Shown in pieces: positions 8,855 through 15,664 of a stretch of DNA of 17,084 nucleotides. The number at the start of each line of letters is the position of its first letter. Position 1 is the stretch's first letter. Origin of the DNA: Lentisphaeria bacterium UBA1724 (GTDB lineage Bacteria > Verrucomicrobiota > Lentisphaeria > Oligosphaerales > Oligosphaeraceae); NCBI GenBank assembly GCA_002315885.1, contig DCIO01000087.1:1-17084 (forward strand). The letters are read 5' to 3'. The position numbers and the translations under genes were made by a program. Under the pieces are notes generated by a model. The model did no database searches. It was not told the DNA's origin and saw nothing but the letters and a program-made list of their open reading frames with translations.

Positions 8855-8987
8855 CGTTCTAAAAATTTATGATGTGAGGCGGAAGCCATGTGATTTCATC
8901 ACAGGAACCGCATTCTTTCTATTTATGAAAAGGACTGCCTGGCAGTCAATCAATGTCAAAGGCGAAGGCGGATTGCCTTCGAAAAAT
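8855..8987. promoter_or_regulatory. 133-base gap with three inverted repeats upstream of the giant pseudopilin gene
   Basis: This is the only long gap inside the minor-pseudopilin cassette. It contains three perfect dyads: TGTGATTTCATCACA at 8889-8903, GACTGCCTGGCAGTC at 8933-8947, and CGAAGGC/GCCTTCG (8963-8969 and 8975-8981, loop of 5). The last lies just past the stop codon of the upstream gene and may be a partial terminator or RNA-processing hairpin. The first resembles an operator. No clear -35/-10 pair was found. Confidence 0.45.
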
Positions 8988-9821
8988 CTAGTTCTTCAGC
9001 ATGTAGACGCGTGTCATGGCGCGGTCGGTGGTCTTGACCACTTCACCGTCTTTGATTACCTTCGCCTCGGTGCCTCTTAGGTTCCTAGGCACGGACATGA
9101 TGAGGGTGACGGTGATTCCTTGAGGGAGTTCCATCAACGGCATGTCAGAAGCAGTGATTTTATCTCCCGTCACGGGATCCACGGCGGCGCTGGAGAAGAC
9201 TTGAACAGACTGGAGATTTTCGGCGATGAGGTTCTCTTCGTCATAGACTGGCCACTTGATATCGCCCACGGAGTAACCCTCAGGAATATCATCGCCAGAA
9301 GCGTATTTCTTCAGAGGAACATACCAGGCGGGGTCGCCACCTCTGGAGGAATCCTCGAAATCCTCCGCGATTTTGTCCCAGGTATTGTCCTTATTCTCGA
9401 AGCGATAGAGCTTTCCCGCGCCGATTTCGGGGTCATTGGGATCCTGTGCGGGTCTGAAGTGGTAGCGCACGGGATAAATTCCGCTTCCATCATTGTCCTG
9501 AGTAAAGAAACAGAGGTCTTCCAGGTTGTATCCCTTGACATTGGCAAAGGGATAATCCGCGCTTCCCGACTTTTTATGCATGCAATACCATCCCGCCTGG
9601 GCATCCAAGTCCTGCTCGGGAGGGACCACATACATATTCTCGAAATCGTCGTTCAGGAGATCAAAGACCACATCCATGGCTTCTGACATCTCGGTACGAC
9701 CCGCGTTGGTCTTCCAGAGCTTCTGAGCACTGGAAGTGAACTGGAAAATGAAGCTCATCATGATCACCAACACCGCTGCGGCGACCATGATTTCCAAGAG
9801 GGTAAAGTTATGCTTTGTCAT
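8988..9821 (-). CDS. GspJ/PilW-like minor pseudopilin (cassette C-like)
   Basis: This 277-aa protein starts at the ATG at 9821 (leader MTKHN, then FTLLEIMVAAAVLVIMM with Glu10). The frame is open to 9875, but that start would overlap the preceding gene by 35 bases and spoil the leader, and GAGAGG at 9830-9835 fits 9821. After the helix comes 'RTEMSEAMDVVFDLLNDDF', the amphipathic region typical of GspJ. Then follow beta-rich segments with 'YRFEN', 'IAENLQSVQVF' and 'LPQGITVTLIMSVP', which match the order seen in GspJ and PilW. It is the third gene of the cassette, after the GspH-like and PilV-like genes. The likely role is a minor pseudopilin at the filament tip working with its neighbours. 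Confidence 0.88.
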   Translation of the reverse strand: MTKHNFTLLEIMVAAAVLVIMMSFIFQFTSSAQKLWKTNAGRTEMSEAMDVVFDLLNDDFENMYVVPPEQDLDAQAGWYCMHKKSGSADYPFANVKGYNLEDLCFFTQDNDGSGIYPVRYHFRPAQDPNDPEIGAGKLYRFENKDNTWDKIAEDFEDSSRGGDPAWYVPLKKYASGDDIPEGYSVGDIKWPVYDEENLIAENLQSVQVFSSAAVDPVTGDKITASDMPLMELPQGITVTLIMSVPRNLRGTEAKVIKDGEVVKTTDRAMTRVYMLKN

Positions 9822-9829
9822 CTTTTTTA

Positions 9830-9835
9830 CCTCTC
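9830..9835 (-). promoter_or_regulatory. Ribosome binding site deciding the GspJ-like start
   Basis: GAGAGG on the minus strand lies 8 bases upstream of the ATG at 9821. It supports the shorter start that gives a normal pilin leader and a 19-base gap to the preceding gene. Confidence 0.6.
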
Positions 9836-9840
9836 TCTTT

Positions 9841-10665
9841 CTAGTATTGCTTGAAGACATCCATGGTGAATTCACGCTTCTGGCGATTCTCGTATTCTAG
9901 ATCCGCCGGCCAGGAAACCGTCACATGGAGACGAACTGCGTAAGGAATGTATTGATTTACGCCTGAACCGGCAGCAATCGGCGTCGCCCAAAGGCTTGCA
10001 TAGCAGTCGAAATCGGAATAGACCGAATCTTCGTTGTCATTGCCTGCTTCCTTGTTCATGTCTCTTGAGACAAAGCGCGCGTAGAAGACGTTGTTCTTGT
10101 AGGGTGTGATTTCCGAAGTCACCTTGGCGAAATCGTCATTGGTGACCGTCTTGAGCATATTCAGGATGTATCGCGTCATGCCCTTGCTGAAGGGAGTGAT
10201 ACTAGCGGCAGCAACACCCGCGGGATCATTATCATTCGATTCCTTGATTTTTCCCAGAAGGTAATCCAATGAGACTTGATCATAAGGCTCTTCCTTATAT
10301 TTGTCATTTGGCACTGGATAAGTCTCATGATACGTCGACGGGTCATTGGGATCCCATCCTTTCCAGTCGTTTGTGGGAGATATCACCAAGCCCGTGGGGC
10401 TGGTGAAATACCGGAAAGCGATATTGGATAAATTTGTTCCACGGACATCCTGTTCAATACCCAAATCCGTCTCAATGCAGAATTTTGCGAAATCCAGGAT
10501 TTGTTCGGCCACAGTTGCCGCGTAGGAAGCCATGGAGGCATTACGGGAGGCATTTGCGCCGATGGGGAAGAAGACAACCACACTGCAGAGTCCCACCACG
10601 CAGATACCCATGGCAATCAGGACCTCCACCAACGTAAAGAAATTCTTATGCAGAAGCTTTTTCAT
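9841..10665 (-). CDS. PilV/GspI-like minor pseudopilin (cassette B-like)
   Basis: This 274-aa protein starts at the ATG at 10665, with a textbook AGGAGG (10675-10680) nine bases upstream. The longer in-frame start at 10695 would overlap the upstream gene. The leader is MKKLLHKNF, then FTLVEVLIAMGICVVGLCSVVVFFPIG, a PilV/GspI-type helix. The region after it (NASRNASMASYAATVAEQILDF) resembles the N-terminal alpha-helix of PilV/GspI proteins. It is larger than classical GspI (about 120 aa). The C-terminal part includes 'YAVRLHVTVSWPADL', the 'V.V.W' strand common in PilV/GspI. It is the second gene of the H-I-J-K-type order. Likely role: minor pilin that nucleates pseudopilus assembly with the J- and K-like proteins. 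Confidence 0.88.
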   Translation of the reverse strand: MKKLLHKNFFTLVEVLIAMGICVVGLCSVVVFFPIGANASRNASMASYAATVAEQILDFAKFCIETDLGIEQDVRGTNLSNIAFRYFTSPTGLVISPTNDWKGWDPNDPSTYHETYPVPNDKYKEEPYDQVSLDYLLGKIKESNDNDPAGVAAASITPFSKGMTRYILNMLKTVTNDDFAKVTSEITPYKNNVFYARFVSRDMNKEAGNDNEDSVYSDFDCYASLWATPIAAGSGVNQYIPYAVRLHVTVSWPADLEYENRQKREFTMDVFKQY

Positions 10666-10674
10666 GATGTTTTT

Positions 10675-10680
10675 CCTCCT
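10675..10680 (-). promoter_or_regulatory. Ribosome binding site of the PilV/GspI-like gene
   Basis: AGGAGG on the minus strand lies nine bases before the ATG at 10665. It is the strongest Shine-Dalgarno match in the locus and fixes the start. Confidence 0.75.
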
Positions 10681-10687
10681 TCTGCTC

Positions 10688-11473
10688 TTATTCAATCTCC
10701 GGGGCCTTGGTAGACACCGCGCCAGTGTAGCGATTTACCGTGGAGATCATGTAGTTGTAGGGATTGTATTTGACGACGGTGGCGCCGTTGGCGTTGCTGA
10801 CGTCGGAAACAATGCCCTCCGCAATGCGAACACGAGGCGTGGAGGACACGGACGCAGAATAACTCACTTCCACGGGACGGCCATTTTCCTGGAAGATGAT
10901 GGCGAACTTGAAGTTGCAGTCATCAAAATAGTGCTCTTCGTCATCAGTCACAGTCCTGACCGAATATCCAGCGGAATTGACGGGATAGAGGCCCTTCTTT
11001 GCTTCTTCGGATTTGGGAGAAGTGTAGTTATGGACCGCGTGTTCGTCAAAATTCGCCTCCGTGCCACCTGTGGGAACGGGGAAGGTAAAGAATGCGCCGC
11101 GGGGCAGGAATTCCCACTTGGAGCCCTCTACCCAGCAATCAAAATCCCAGTCGCCAGGAGTCGTGGTACTGGGTTTTACATACGCGCATCGGAATGCCCG
11201 CTGGGCAAACTGCAGCTTCTCAACGTCGTCTAGAGAAGACTTCCACGTCAGTCCATAATCTGCGAACAGCACGGCCACGGGCTTGCGTTTTCTGCACGCA
11301 TGGACGCGTGCCATATTGAGTTGCGAGTTAATGAGTCGGTTTGCGTAGGATACGGCGGAACCGGTCATCAAACGATTATAGAGTGGAATGGTAATGCTAC
11401 CGAGGATTGTCATGACGACAACCACGGTAAGCAATTCTACCAATGTAAAATGGCGGATTGATTTTGTCTTCAT
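10688..11473 (-). CDS. GspH-like minor pseudopilin (cassette D-like)
   Basis: This 261-aa protein is the first gene of the pseudopilin locus. The leader MKTKSIRH is followed by FTLVELLTVVVVMTILGSITIP with the conserved Glu13 (fifth residue of the helix). After it comes 'SYANRLINSQLNMARVHACRKRKPVAVLF', which closely follows the GspH/FimT pattern (L...L..AR..A..R..PV.V.F) and that of Verru_Chthon cassette protein D (TIGR02596, recalled). The rest is beta-rich. A GGGAG Shine-Dalgarno sequence (11483-11487) precedes the ATG. The stop lies 22 bases from the next start, so it is probably co-transcribed with the PilV-like gene. GspH links the tip complex to the filament in type II secretion; the same is inferred here. 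Confidence 0.88.
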   Translation of the reverse strand: MKTKSIRHFTLVELLTVVVVMTILGSITIPLYNRLMTGSAVSYANRLINSQLNMARVHACRKRKPVAVLFADYGLTWKSSLDDVEKLQFAQRAFRCAYVKPSTTTPGDWDFDCWVEGSKWEFLPRGAFFTFPVPTGGTEANFDEHAVHNYTSPKSEEAKKGLYPVNSAGYSVRTVTDDEEHYFDDCNFKFAIIFQENGRPVEVSYSASVSSTPRVRIAEGIVSDVSNANGATVVKYNPYNYMISTVNRYTGAVSTKAPEIE

Positions 11474-11656
11474 TTGGCAAAACTCCCGCCGGGAATGGAA
11501 AGGAATAGGAGAAGGAGATATGGGGTCGGTCGGTTCGGGGCAGCTCGTTATGGATGCGTTTCATCGGGATGAAGTGACTGCACCACAGAAAGTTGTGGGA
11601 ATTACTCAGCCATCCCTTTTGGTTGGAATCAAAGTATGGTCGTAGTATGCGGGAAA

Positions 11657-11684
11657 AGGACGACCTGTGGATGCAAGTCGTCCT
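11657..11684 (-). terminator. Terminator after the 735-aa secreted protein gene
   Basis: AGGACGAC (11657-11664) pairs perfectly with GTCGTCCT (11677-11684) around a 12-base loop. On the minus strand the stem is followed by TTTTCCC. It lies 39 bases past the stop codon of the gene and separates it from the pseudopilin locus. The remaining gap up to 11474 presumably holds the locus promoter, but no convincing -35/-10 pair was seen. Confidence 0.7.
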
Positions 11685-11723
11685 GAGCTGTCCGTACTAG
11701 GAATCGGGGTCTATCTCGGTTTT

Positions 11724-13931
11724 CTATTCCTCGCTGTTCTCGGCATCGAGGGGGATGCAACGGGTGATTTCGCCAAAGGCGTTGACACCTGCCGCGTAGA
11801 TTTTTATATTGACACTCTCCGCCTCGTCTTCTTTGTAACCGAAGGCGATGGGAGAAGCGACGTTCATGGTCACGGATTTCTCGCCGGCAGTACCTACCGT
11901 CAAGCGCTTTGTGCCGCCCAGGAATTTCGCGAGATTCGCGAGTTTTTCCGTCACGTATTCTGCGCCGAAGTCCATGGGAGTGACTCCCCACTGGAGTTTG
12001 GCGGCATTAGCCATACGATAGACGAGCATCAGGGGATCCTGTGCTTTGGGTGCGGCATTTGGTTTCTCCAGGACACCGATGAGGTGTTTTTCGGAGATGA
12101 GGCTGGGGTTAATTTCATCGGGAGCGGCGTAGATGCGGACTGCAACCAATTCCTTGTCACTGCCATCCCAAGAGACAATGGCCTTTCCGAGGCCCGCGCC
12201 ACCGCGGCGTTCGCAGGAGACTTTGGGCAGAGGCAGGGAGTCGTTGATGCGATTTTCCAGAACGCTGGTGACGTCAAAGAGTTCGAACATGCCTTCGGGG
12301 GAGAGTGCGATGGAACCCGTGGCGCTGTTGTCTCTCCAGAGATTCTTCTGATTTTTCAGGACGTAGGTGCCGATGGCGTACTCGTATGCGGCCTTGATGG
12401 CATTCTCTGCCAGATCGTATTCCTTGTCTTCGGGAGTGAGCTGTTCCTTGGCACGGACCAGCAGTTGGACTGCGGCAGAAGTGGCCAGGAGGTCAGTCTT
12501 GTTTGCAACACCAGGGATGTCCTTACCCTGGAAAGCGAAGTTATTCCAGGCGGGGGTATCGGTGACCCGTTCTGCCAGGAGGGTCTTGACCATTTCGGCG
12601 GCGAAGCGGACAGTCGCCTCAGGAGAAGTGGCATTCCAGGGGGTGGGAGTGGCCTTGCGGTCCGCATGATTGATGGACATGGGGCTGAAGCACTGGGTAA
12701 CCAGCGCGTAGGTCACCAGCAGGTTCGGGGTGCCATTGATGGTCCAGAAGCCCGTCTTGGAATCCTGTGCGGCTTCCAAATCATAGCGGATGGCATCCAT
12801 CCAGCCTTCTTCAAAGCCATCCGTCAACTGCAGGACGTCCGCGGTAACGAAGAGGTAAGGCAGACGTGCGACGCCTTTCTGCATCTGGAACCAGTCATCC
12901 TTTGCGGAAGCCAGATAGGCCTTCACGCCTTCGATGCTGCGGATGTCCTTGTAGGCGGCATTGCCTTCCAGGAAACGCCAGGGCAGTTTGGTATCCAGTC
13001 CGAAGAAGAGCATCATGGGCAGTTCATCATACTGGGGGTTGGGCGCCATGGATGCGGTGGCGTCATCCAGCCACTTGTCAGAGCGGTTATGCGCCTTGGC
13101 GTCAATGCGCTCGTAGGTCATTCCGCCGAACCAGGCAGTACCGCCGCCCAGGTTGGTGAGAGTCAGATAGAGACCAGGCTGGGTATTTTTCACATCGGAG
13201 TTCATGCCTAGGATGTTCAACAGAGAGTCGCTGTTGGTGGAGGCCTTGACCTTGCCGCTCAAGGCAAAATTGCGGGGCAGCTGCAAATCCACATAGTAGT
13301 TGTGCCAGGGATAGGTGCCACGAGTCTTGAAGGAACTGGCAACGGATGCAACCTGGTTGCCATTGTCGTCATAGAGTTTGAAAAGCAGAGAGGGCGCGCC
13401 ATTCCACAGATTCTTTTCAGCAGTATTCTCATCAGCCTTGATCCAGATATGGAAGCGGATGATTTCGCCACGGTTTTCCTGCAGGACTTCTGCGGGAAGG
13501 ACCTGGTTTGCCAGCTGGATAACCTCGTTACCCAGTTTCAGGATGGCGCCCTTGTTCTTGGCCTGGTCGGGAAGCTTGGCTGTGACATCGATATACTTGC
13601 GCTGGGAATCCGTCAGCAGAGCTTCCAAATCCAAATCGGTGGCCTTTTCGTCCGTGGCGCAGTGCATGAAATCGGAGGCTTCGGAGCCCTTTGCGTTGGG
13701 ATCGGGACCCAAAACTGGCTTGGAAACCGGCTCTTCCACCACGGTCTCTTCGGCGACTTCGCCTTCTTCTTCCGCACTCTCTTCGGCAGTGGCTTCCTCT
13801 TCAGAGACGGCAGTTTCCTCATCGGCATCCTGGGCACATGCGTTCTGAACCATCATGCCATTACCGGTAATGAAGCAGAATGCACTAAAAAGCAGGACGT
13901 AAGAGAGAATTTTCTTCCAGAAAGCGGTCAT
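11724..13931 (-). CDS. Secreted 735-aa protein of unknown function
   Basis: Not recognised. Residues 1-33 form a signal peptide: basic start (MTAFWKK), hydrophobic core, and a signal peptidase I-like site after Ala31-Cys32-Ala33. Residues 35-68 are almost only Glu, Asp, Ala, Ser, Thr and Val, an acidic linker. Residues about 126-276 are beta-rich with 'EIIRFHIWIKAD', 'LLFKLYDDNGN', 'HNYYVDLQLP' and 'GLYLTLTNLGGGTAWFGGMTYERI', resembling a carbohydrate-binding-type jelly roll. Residues about 325-560 are mainly helical, with paired helices ('GFWTINGTPNLLVTYALVT', 'SPEATVRFAAEMVKTLL'), suggesting an alpha/alpha-barrel of the kind seen in terpenoid cyclases or polysaccharide-active enzymes; no catalytic motif is certain. 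Residues about 575-735 look like beta-sandwich (Fn3-like) domains with 'VAVRIYAAPDEIN' and 'VNIKIYAAGVNAFGE'. It is exported and flanked by its own terminator, so it is likely a separate unit from the pilins. It may be a substrate of the export machinery, but this is speculation. Confidence 0.85.
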   Translation of the reverse strand: MTAFWKKILSYVLLFSAFCFITGNGMMVQNACAQDADEETAVSEEEATAEESAEEEGEVAEETVVEEPVSKPVLGPDPNAKGSEASDFMHCATDEKATDLDLEALLTDSQRKYIDVTAKLPDQAKNKGAILKLGNEVIQLANQVLPAEVLQENRGEIIRFHIWIKADENTAEKNLWNGAPSLLFKLYDDNGNQVASVASSFKTRGTYPWHNYYVDLQLPRNFALSGKVKASTNSDSLLNILGMNSDVKNTQPGLYLTLTNLGGGTAWFGGMTYERIDAKAHNRSDKWLDDATASMAPNPQYDELPMMLFFGLDTKLPWRFLEGNAAYKDIRSIEGVKAYLASAKDDWFQMQKGVARLPYLFVTADVLQLTDGFEEGWMDAIRYDLEAAQDSKTGFWTINGTPNLLVTYALVTQCFSPMSINHADRKATPTPWNATSPEATVRFAAEMVKTLLAERVTDTPAWNNFAFQGKDIPGVANKTDLLATSAAVQLLVRAKEQLTPEDKEYDLAENAIKAAYEYAIGTYVLKNQKNLWRDNSATGSIALSPEGMFELFDVTSVLENRINDSLPLPKVSCERRGGAGLGKAIVSWDGSDKELVAVRIYAAPDEINPSLISEKHLIGVLEKPNAAPKAQDPLMLVYRMANAAKLQWGVTPMDFGAEYVTEKLANLAKFLGGTKRLTVGTAGEKSVTMNVASPIAFGYKEDEAESVNIKIYAAGVNAFGEITRCIPLDAENSEE

Positions 13932-13972
13932 TTTCTATGTGTTCCCTATGTTTTTGAGGGGAAATTCCATTC

Positions 13973-14011
13973 GTATTCGCAGAATTCTACACGAATACCA
14001 TCCGTGCACAA
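13973..14011 (-). promoter_or_regulatory. Candidate promoter with operator-like dyad upstream of the 735-aa protein
   Basis: On the minus strand TAGAAT (13984-13989) is a good -10 match and TTGTGC (14006-14011) a weak -35 at 16-base spacing. A perfect inverted repeat GTATTCG/CGAATAC (13973-13979 and 13992-13998) surrounds the -10, with the palindrome AGAATTCT (13981-13988) in the middle. A repressor could bind here. The -35 match is poor, so confidence is low. Confidence 0.3.
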
Positions 14012-14079
14012 TCCTACCACTCGATAATCCATCACTCTTATTTTAATTATTTTAATGGAAAAATCAAGGCGAATGAATA

Positions 14080-14117
14080 AAAAAAGTCCCGATTTCCAAA
14101 GAAAAGGGGACTTTTTT
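14080..14117 (-). terminator. dnaN terminator
   Basis: An 11-bp stem (AAAAAAGTCCC at 14080-14090 with GGGACTTTTTT at 14107-14117) has a 16-base loop. It starts 18 bases past the dnaN stop codon. On the minus strand it ends in a run of seven T residues, a classic intrinsic terminator. The A-run on the other side makes it formally bidirectional. Confidence 0.85.
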
Positions 14118-14135
14118 CGCCAATTTACGAAAAAA

Positions 14136-15272
14136 CTAGTTACCGCGCATGGGCATGAGGATGTAGATGAAGCCCTCGTCGCCAGTCATTTCAACGGGAG
14201 TGACGCCGTCGTTGTATTTCAGGACGAACTTGTCGCAGGTGAGGGATTTCAGGGGATCCGACAGATACTGTGGATTGAAGGCGATAGTGATGGGCTCGCC
14301 AGAGAGTTCCACGTCGATATCTTCCCGTGCATCACCGAATTCCTGAGAAGTAGCGGAGATGATCATGGAGTTCTCGGCGATATTCAGAGTGACGGAGGCA
14401 CTGCCTTCGGCTTCACTGACCATCATGCGGACGCGCTTCAGCACATCGGCAAAAAGTGCCCTGGGGATGGAAACGCTGTTGCGGAAATTGACGGGGATGA
14501 CAGAGCGGTAGTTGGGATAAGTCTTGTCCACCAATTTACTGGTCAGGACTGTGTCGCCAATTTCGAAGACTGCCATGGTGTGGGTCAGATGGACCATGAC
14601 CGCCTTGCTCTGATCCACGCATTTGGTCAGTTCGATGACTACCTTGTTGGGCAGAATGAACTCGCCTTCCTGAGTGGGCTGGGCAATGGCGTTGGCATCG
14701 CCTTCCGCGGGAGCCTCGATGGAATGCTCAACCAGGGACAGACGGCGGCCATCGCTGGCGGCGATGGTCCGCATACCGCCACGGATGGAGACCAAGACGC
14801 CATTCAAGGCCTGACGGGATTCGTCTTCACTGCGGGCATAAGAAGTCTTGCAAAGACAATCCACCAGCTCCTTGCCGCCAATGCCAAAGGACCACTCCTC
14901 GGCAAAAGGCTCGGCAGCGGGGAAGGCAGCGGCATCCTGGCCGTACATCTTGTAGCTCGCTTTGTTGCACTTCAGGAAAATCTCCTTGCTGTTCTCTGCA
15001 CTCGTCTCAAAGGATAAATCACCCATGGGCAACGCATTCACAATGTCACTGAATTTCTTGGCGGGAACCGCAATGGCACCACGCTGATTGACAGTGGCAG
15101 GAACCGCAGTCTTGATCCGGAGCTCCATGTCGTAGGCCGTCAGATAAAGGGTATCGCCTTCCGCTTCCAAAAGGACGTTGTTCAACATCGCATTCAGAGA
15201 TTTGCTGGAGACAGCACTCATCACACGACGAAGACCACAGGAGAACTTTTCGGTGTTGACAATGAAATTCAT
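14136..15272 (-). CDS. dnaN: DNA polymerase III sliding clamp (beta subunit)
   Basis: This 378-aa protein encodes the ring-shaped processivity clamp that holds DNA polymerase III on DNA and recruits other replication and repair proteins. Length is close to the usual 366-380. Recognisable segments are the N-terminus MNFIVNTEKF, 'LEAEGDTLYLTAYDMELRI' (about 35-53), 'IAVPAKKFSDIV' (about 66-77), 'ALNGVLVSI' and 'TIAASDGRRLSLVEHSI' (about 150-180), and the end 'YILMPMRGN', which matches the family's C-terminal M-P-M-R that lines the clamp-binding pocket. An AGGAG Shine-Dalgarno sequence (15281-15285) precedes the ATG. It is a single gene with its own terminator, downstream of a 410-base non-coding region that may be the replication origin. 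dnaA is not beside it in this window. Confidence 0.97.
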   Translation of the reverse strand: MNFIVNTEKFSCGLRRVMSAVSSKSLNAMLNNVLLEAEGDTLYLTAYDMELRIKTAVPATVNQRGAIAVPAKKFSDIVNALPMGDLSFETSAENSKEIFLKCNKASYKMYGQDAAAFPAAEPFAEEWSFGIGGKELVDCLCKTSYARSEDESRQALNGVLVSIRGGMRTIAASDGRRLSLVEHSIEAPAEGDANAIAQPTQEGEFILPNKVVIELTKCVDQSKAVMVHLTHTMAVFEIGDTVLTSKLVDKTYPNYRSVIPVNFRNSVSIPRALFADVLKRVRMMVSEAEGSASVTLNIAENSMIISATSQEFGDAREDIDVELSGEPITIAFNPQYLSDPLKSLTCDKFVLKYNDGVTPVEMTGDEGFIYILMPMRGN

Positions 15273-15355
15273 TTACAGGGCTCCTATTTTTATTGATTTG
15301 AAAGAAATTCAGTAATAGTAGAGGACGCGGTTTCTGTAGATTCCTAATGTAACCT

Positions 15356-15384
15356 ATTGTAACAGAAGAAATTCTATGTGTAGA
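15356..15384 (-). promoter_or_regulatory. Candidate dnaN promoter
   Basis: On the minus strand TCTACA (15379-15384) as -35 and TACAAT (15356-15361) as -10 are separated by exactly 17 bases. They match the sigma-70 consensus at 4 of 6 and 5 of 6 positions. The -35 lies inside the outermost 9-mer of the repeat array, so binding to the array would be expected to block or control dnaN transcription. Confidence 0.4.
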
Positions 15385-15479
15385 TAACGCTGTACTTTTT
15401 CCGTAGATAACTCTGTAGAAAAAGTTGTCTACAGGCGAATGTACAGGGTTATTGACAAGTTATGTACAGGTTTTGTACA
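15379..15479. repeat. Phased two-armed array of nine DnaA-box-like 9-mers
   Basis: Units start at 15379, 15391, 15402 and 15414 (minus orientation: TTATCTACA, AAAAGTACA, TTATCTACG, TTTTCTACA) and at 15425, 15437, 15449, 15460 and 15471 (plus orientation: TTGTCTACA, GAATGTACA, TTATTGACA, TTATGTACA, TTTTGTACA). Spacing is 11-12 bases throughout, with the orientation switching at about 15423. Confidence 0.55.
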
Positions 15480-15611
15480 AATTAACTAAACTACACTATC
15501 GAAAAATTTCGCGCGAGACTCTCTTAATATAACGCAATTATCGGGCAATTTTCAAATGCTCTGGAAACCATTGGGGAATTTTCTCTATATATAAGGATAT
15601 ATAAAGAAAAG

Positions 15612-15643
15612 AAAAAACCCCCGAAGAAAATTCATTCGGGGGT
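15612..15643 (-). terminator. prs terminator
   Basis: ACCCCCGAA (15617-15625) pairs perfectly with TTCGGGGGT (15635-15643) around a 9-base loop. On the minus strand the stem runs straight into TTTTTTCTTTTC. This is a strong intrinsic terminator downstream of prs and would keep prs transcription out of the 9-mer array. Confidence 0.88.
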
Positions 15644-15648
15644 GATGA

Positions 15649-15664
15649 ACCTGGAAAACCAGGT
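15649..15664 (-). repeat. Small hairpin between the prs stop and its terminator
   Basis: ACCTGG (15649-15654) and CCAGGT (15659-15664) form a perfect 6-bp stem with an AAAA loop (TTTT on the transcript). It lies directly upstream of the terminator in the prs transcript and may protect the 3' end. Confidence 0.5.

Larger units (their letters stand above)
15335..15617. other. Candidate replication origin or DnaA-type control region between dnaN and prs
   Basis: This lies in the 410-base gene-free stretch 15273-15682. Nine 9-mers similar to TTWTSTACA occur in a phased array at 15379-15479 (see findings). TGTAGATTC at 15335-15343 may be an outlying copy. AT-rich DNA follows, notably 15581-15617 with ATATATAA repeated 10 bases apart (15587 and 15597), a possible unwinding element. 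The units resemble the DnaA box TTATCCACA with T at the sixth place. A near-canonical box (ATATCCACA, 15738-15746) lies inside the end of prs. Being next to dnaN fits an origin. What is missing is dnaA itself and a test of strand skew. Confidence 0.5.

Noticed and set aside
8889..8903. TGTGATTTCATCACA as a CRP site
   Set aside because: The half-sites TGTGA and TCACA are separated by 5 bases, not the 6 required for a standard CRP site, and the phylum assignment gives no reason to expect CRP here. It is kept only as an unspecified dyad.
11667..13211. Long plus-strand open frame (514 codons) opposite the 735-aa gene
   Set aside because: It is antisense to a gene with a good signal peptide and continuous domain structure, and itself shows no domain features. 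Codon bias on the coding strand leaves such shadows across the window.
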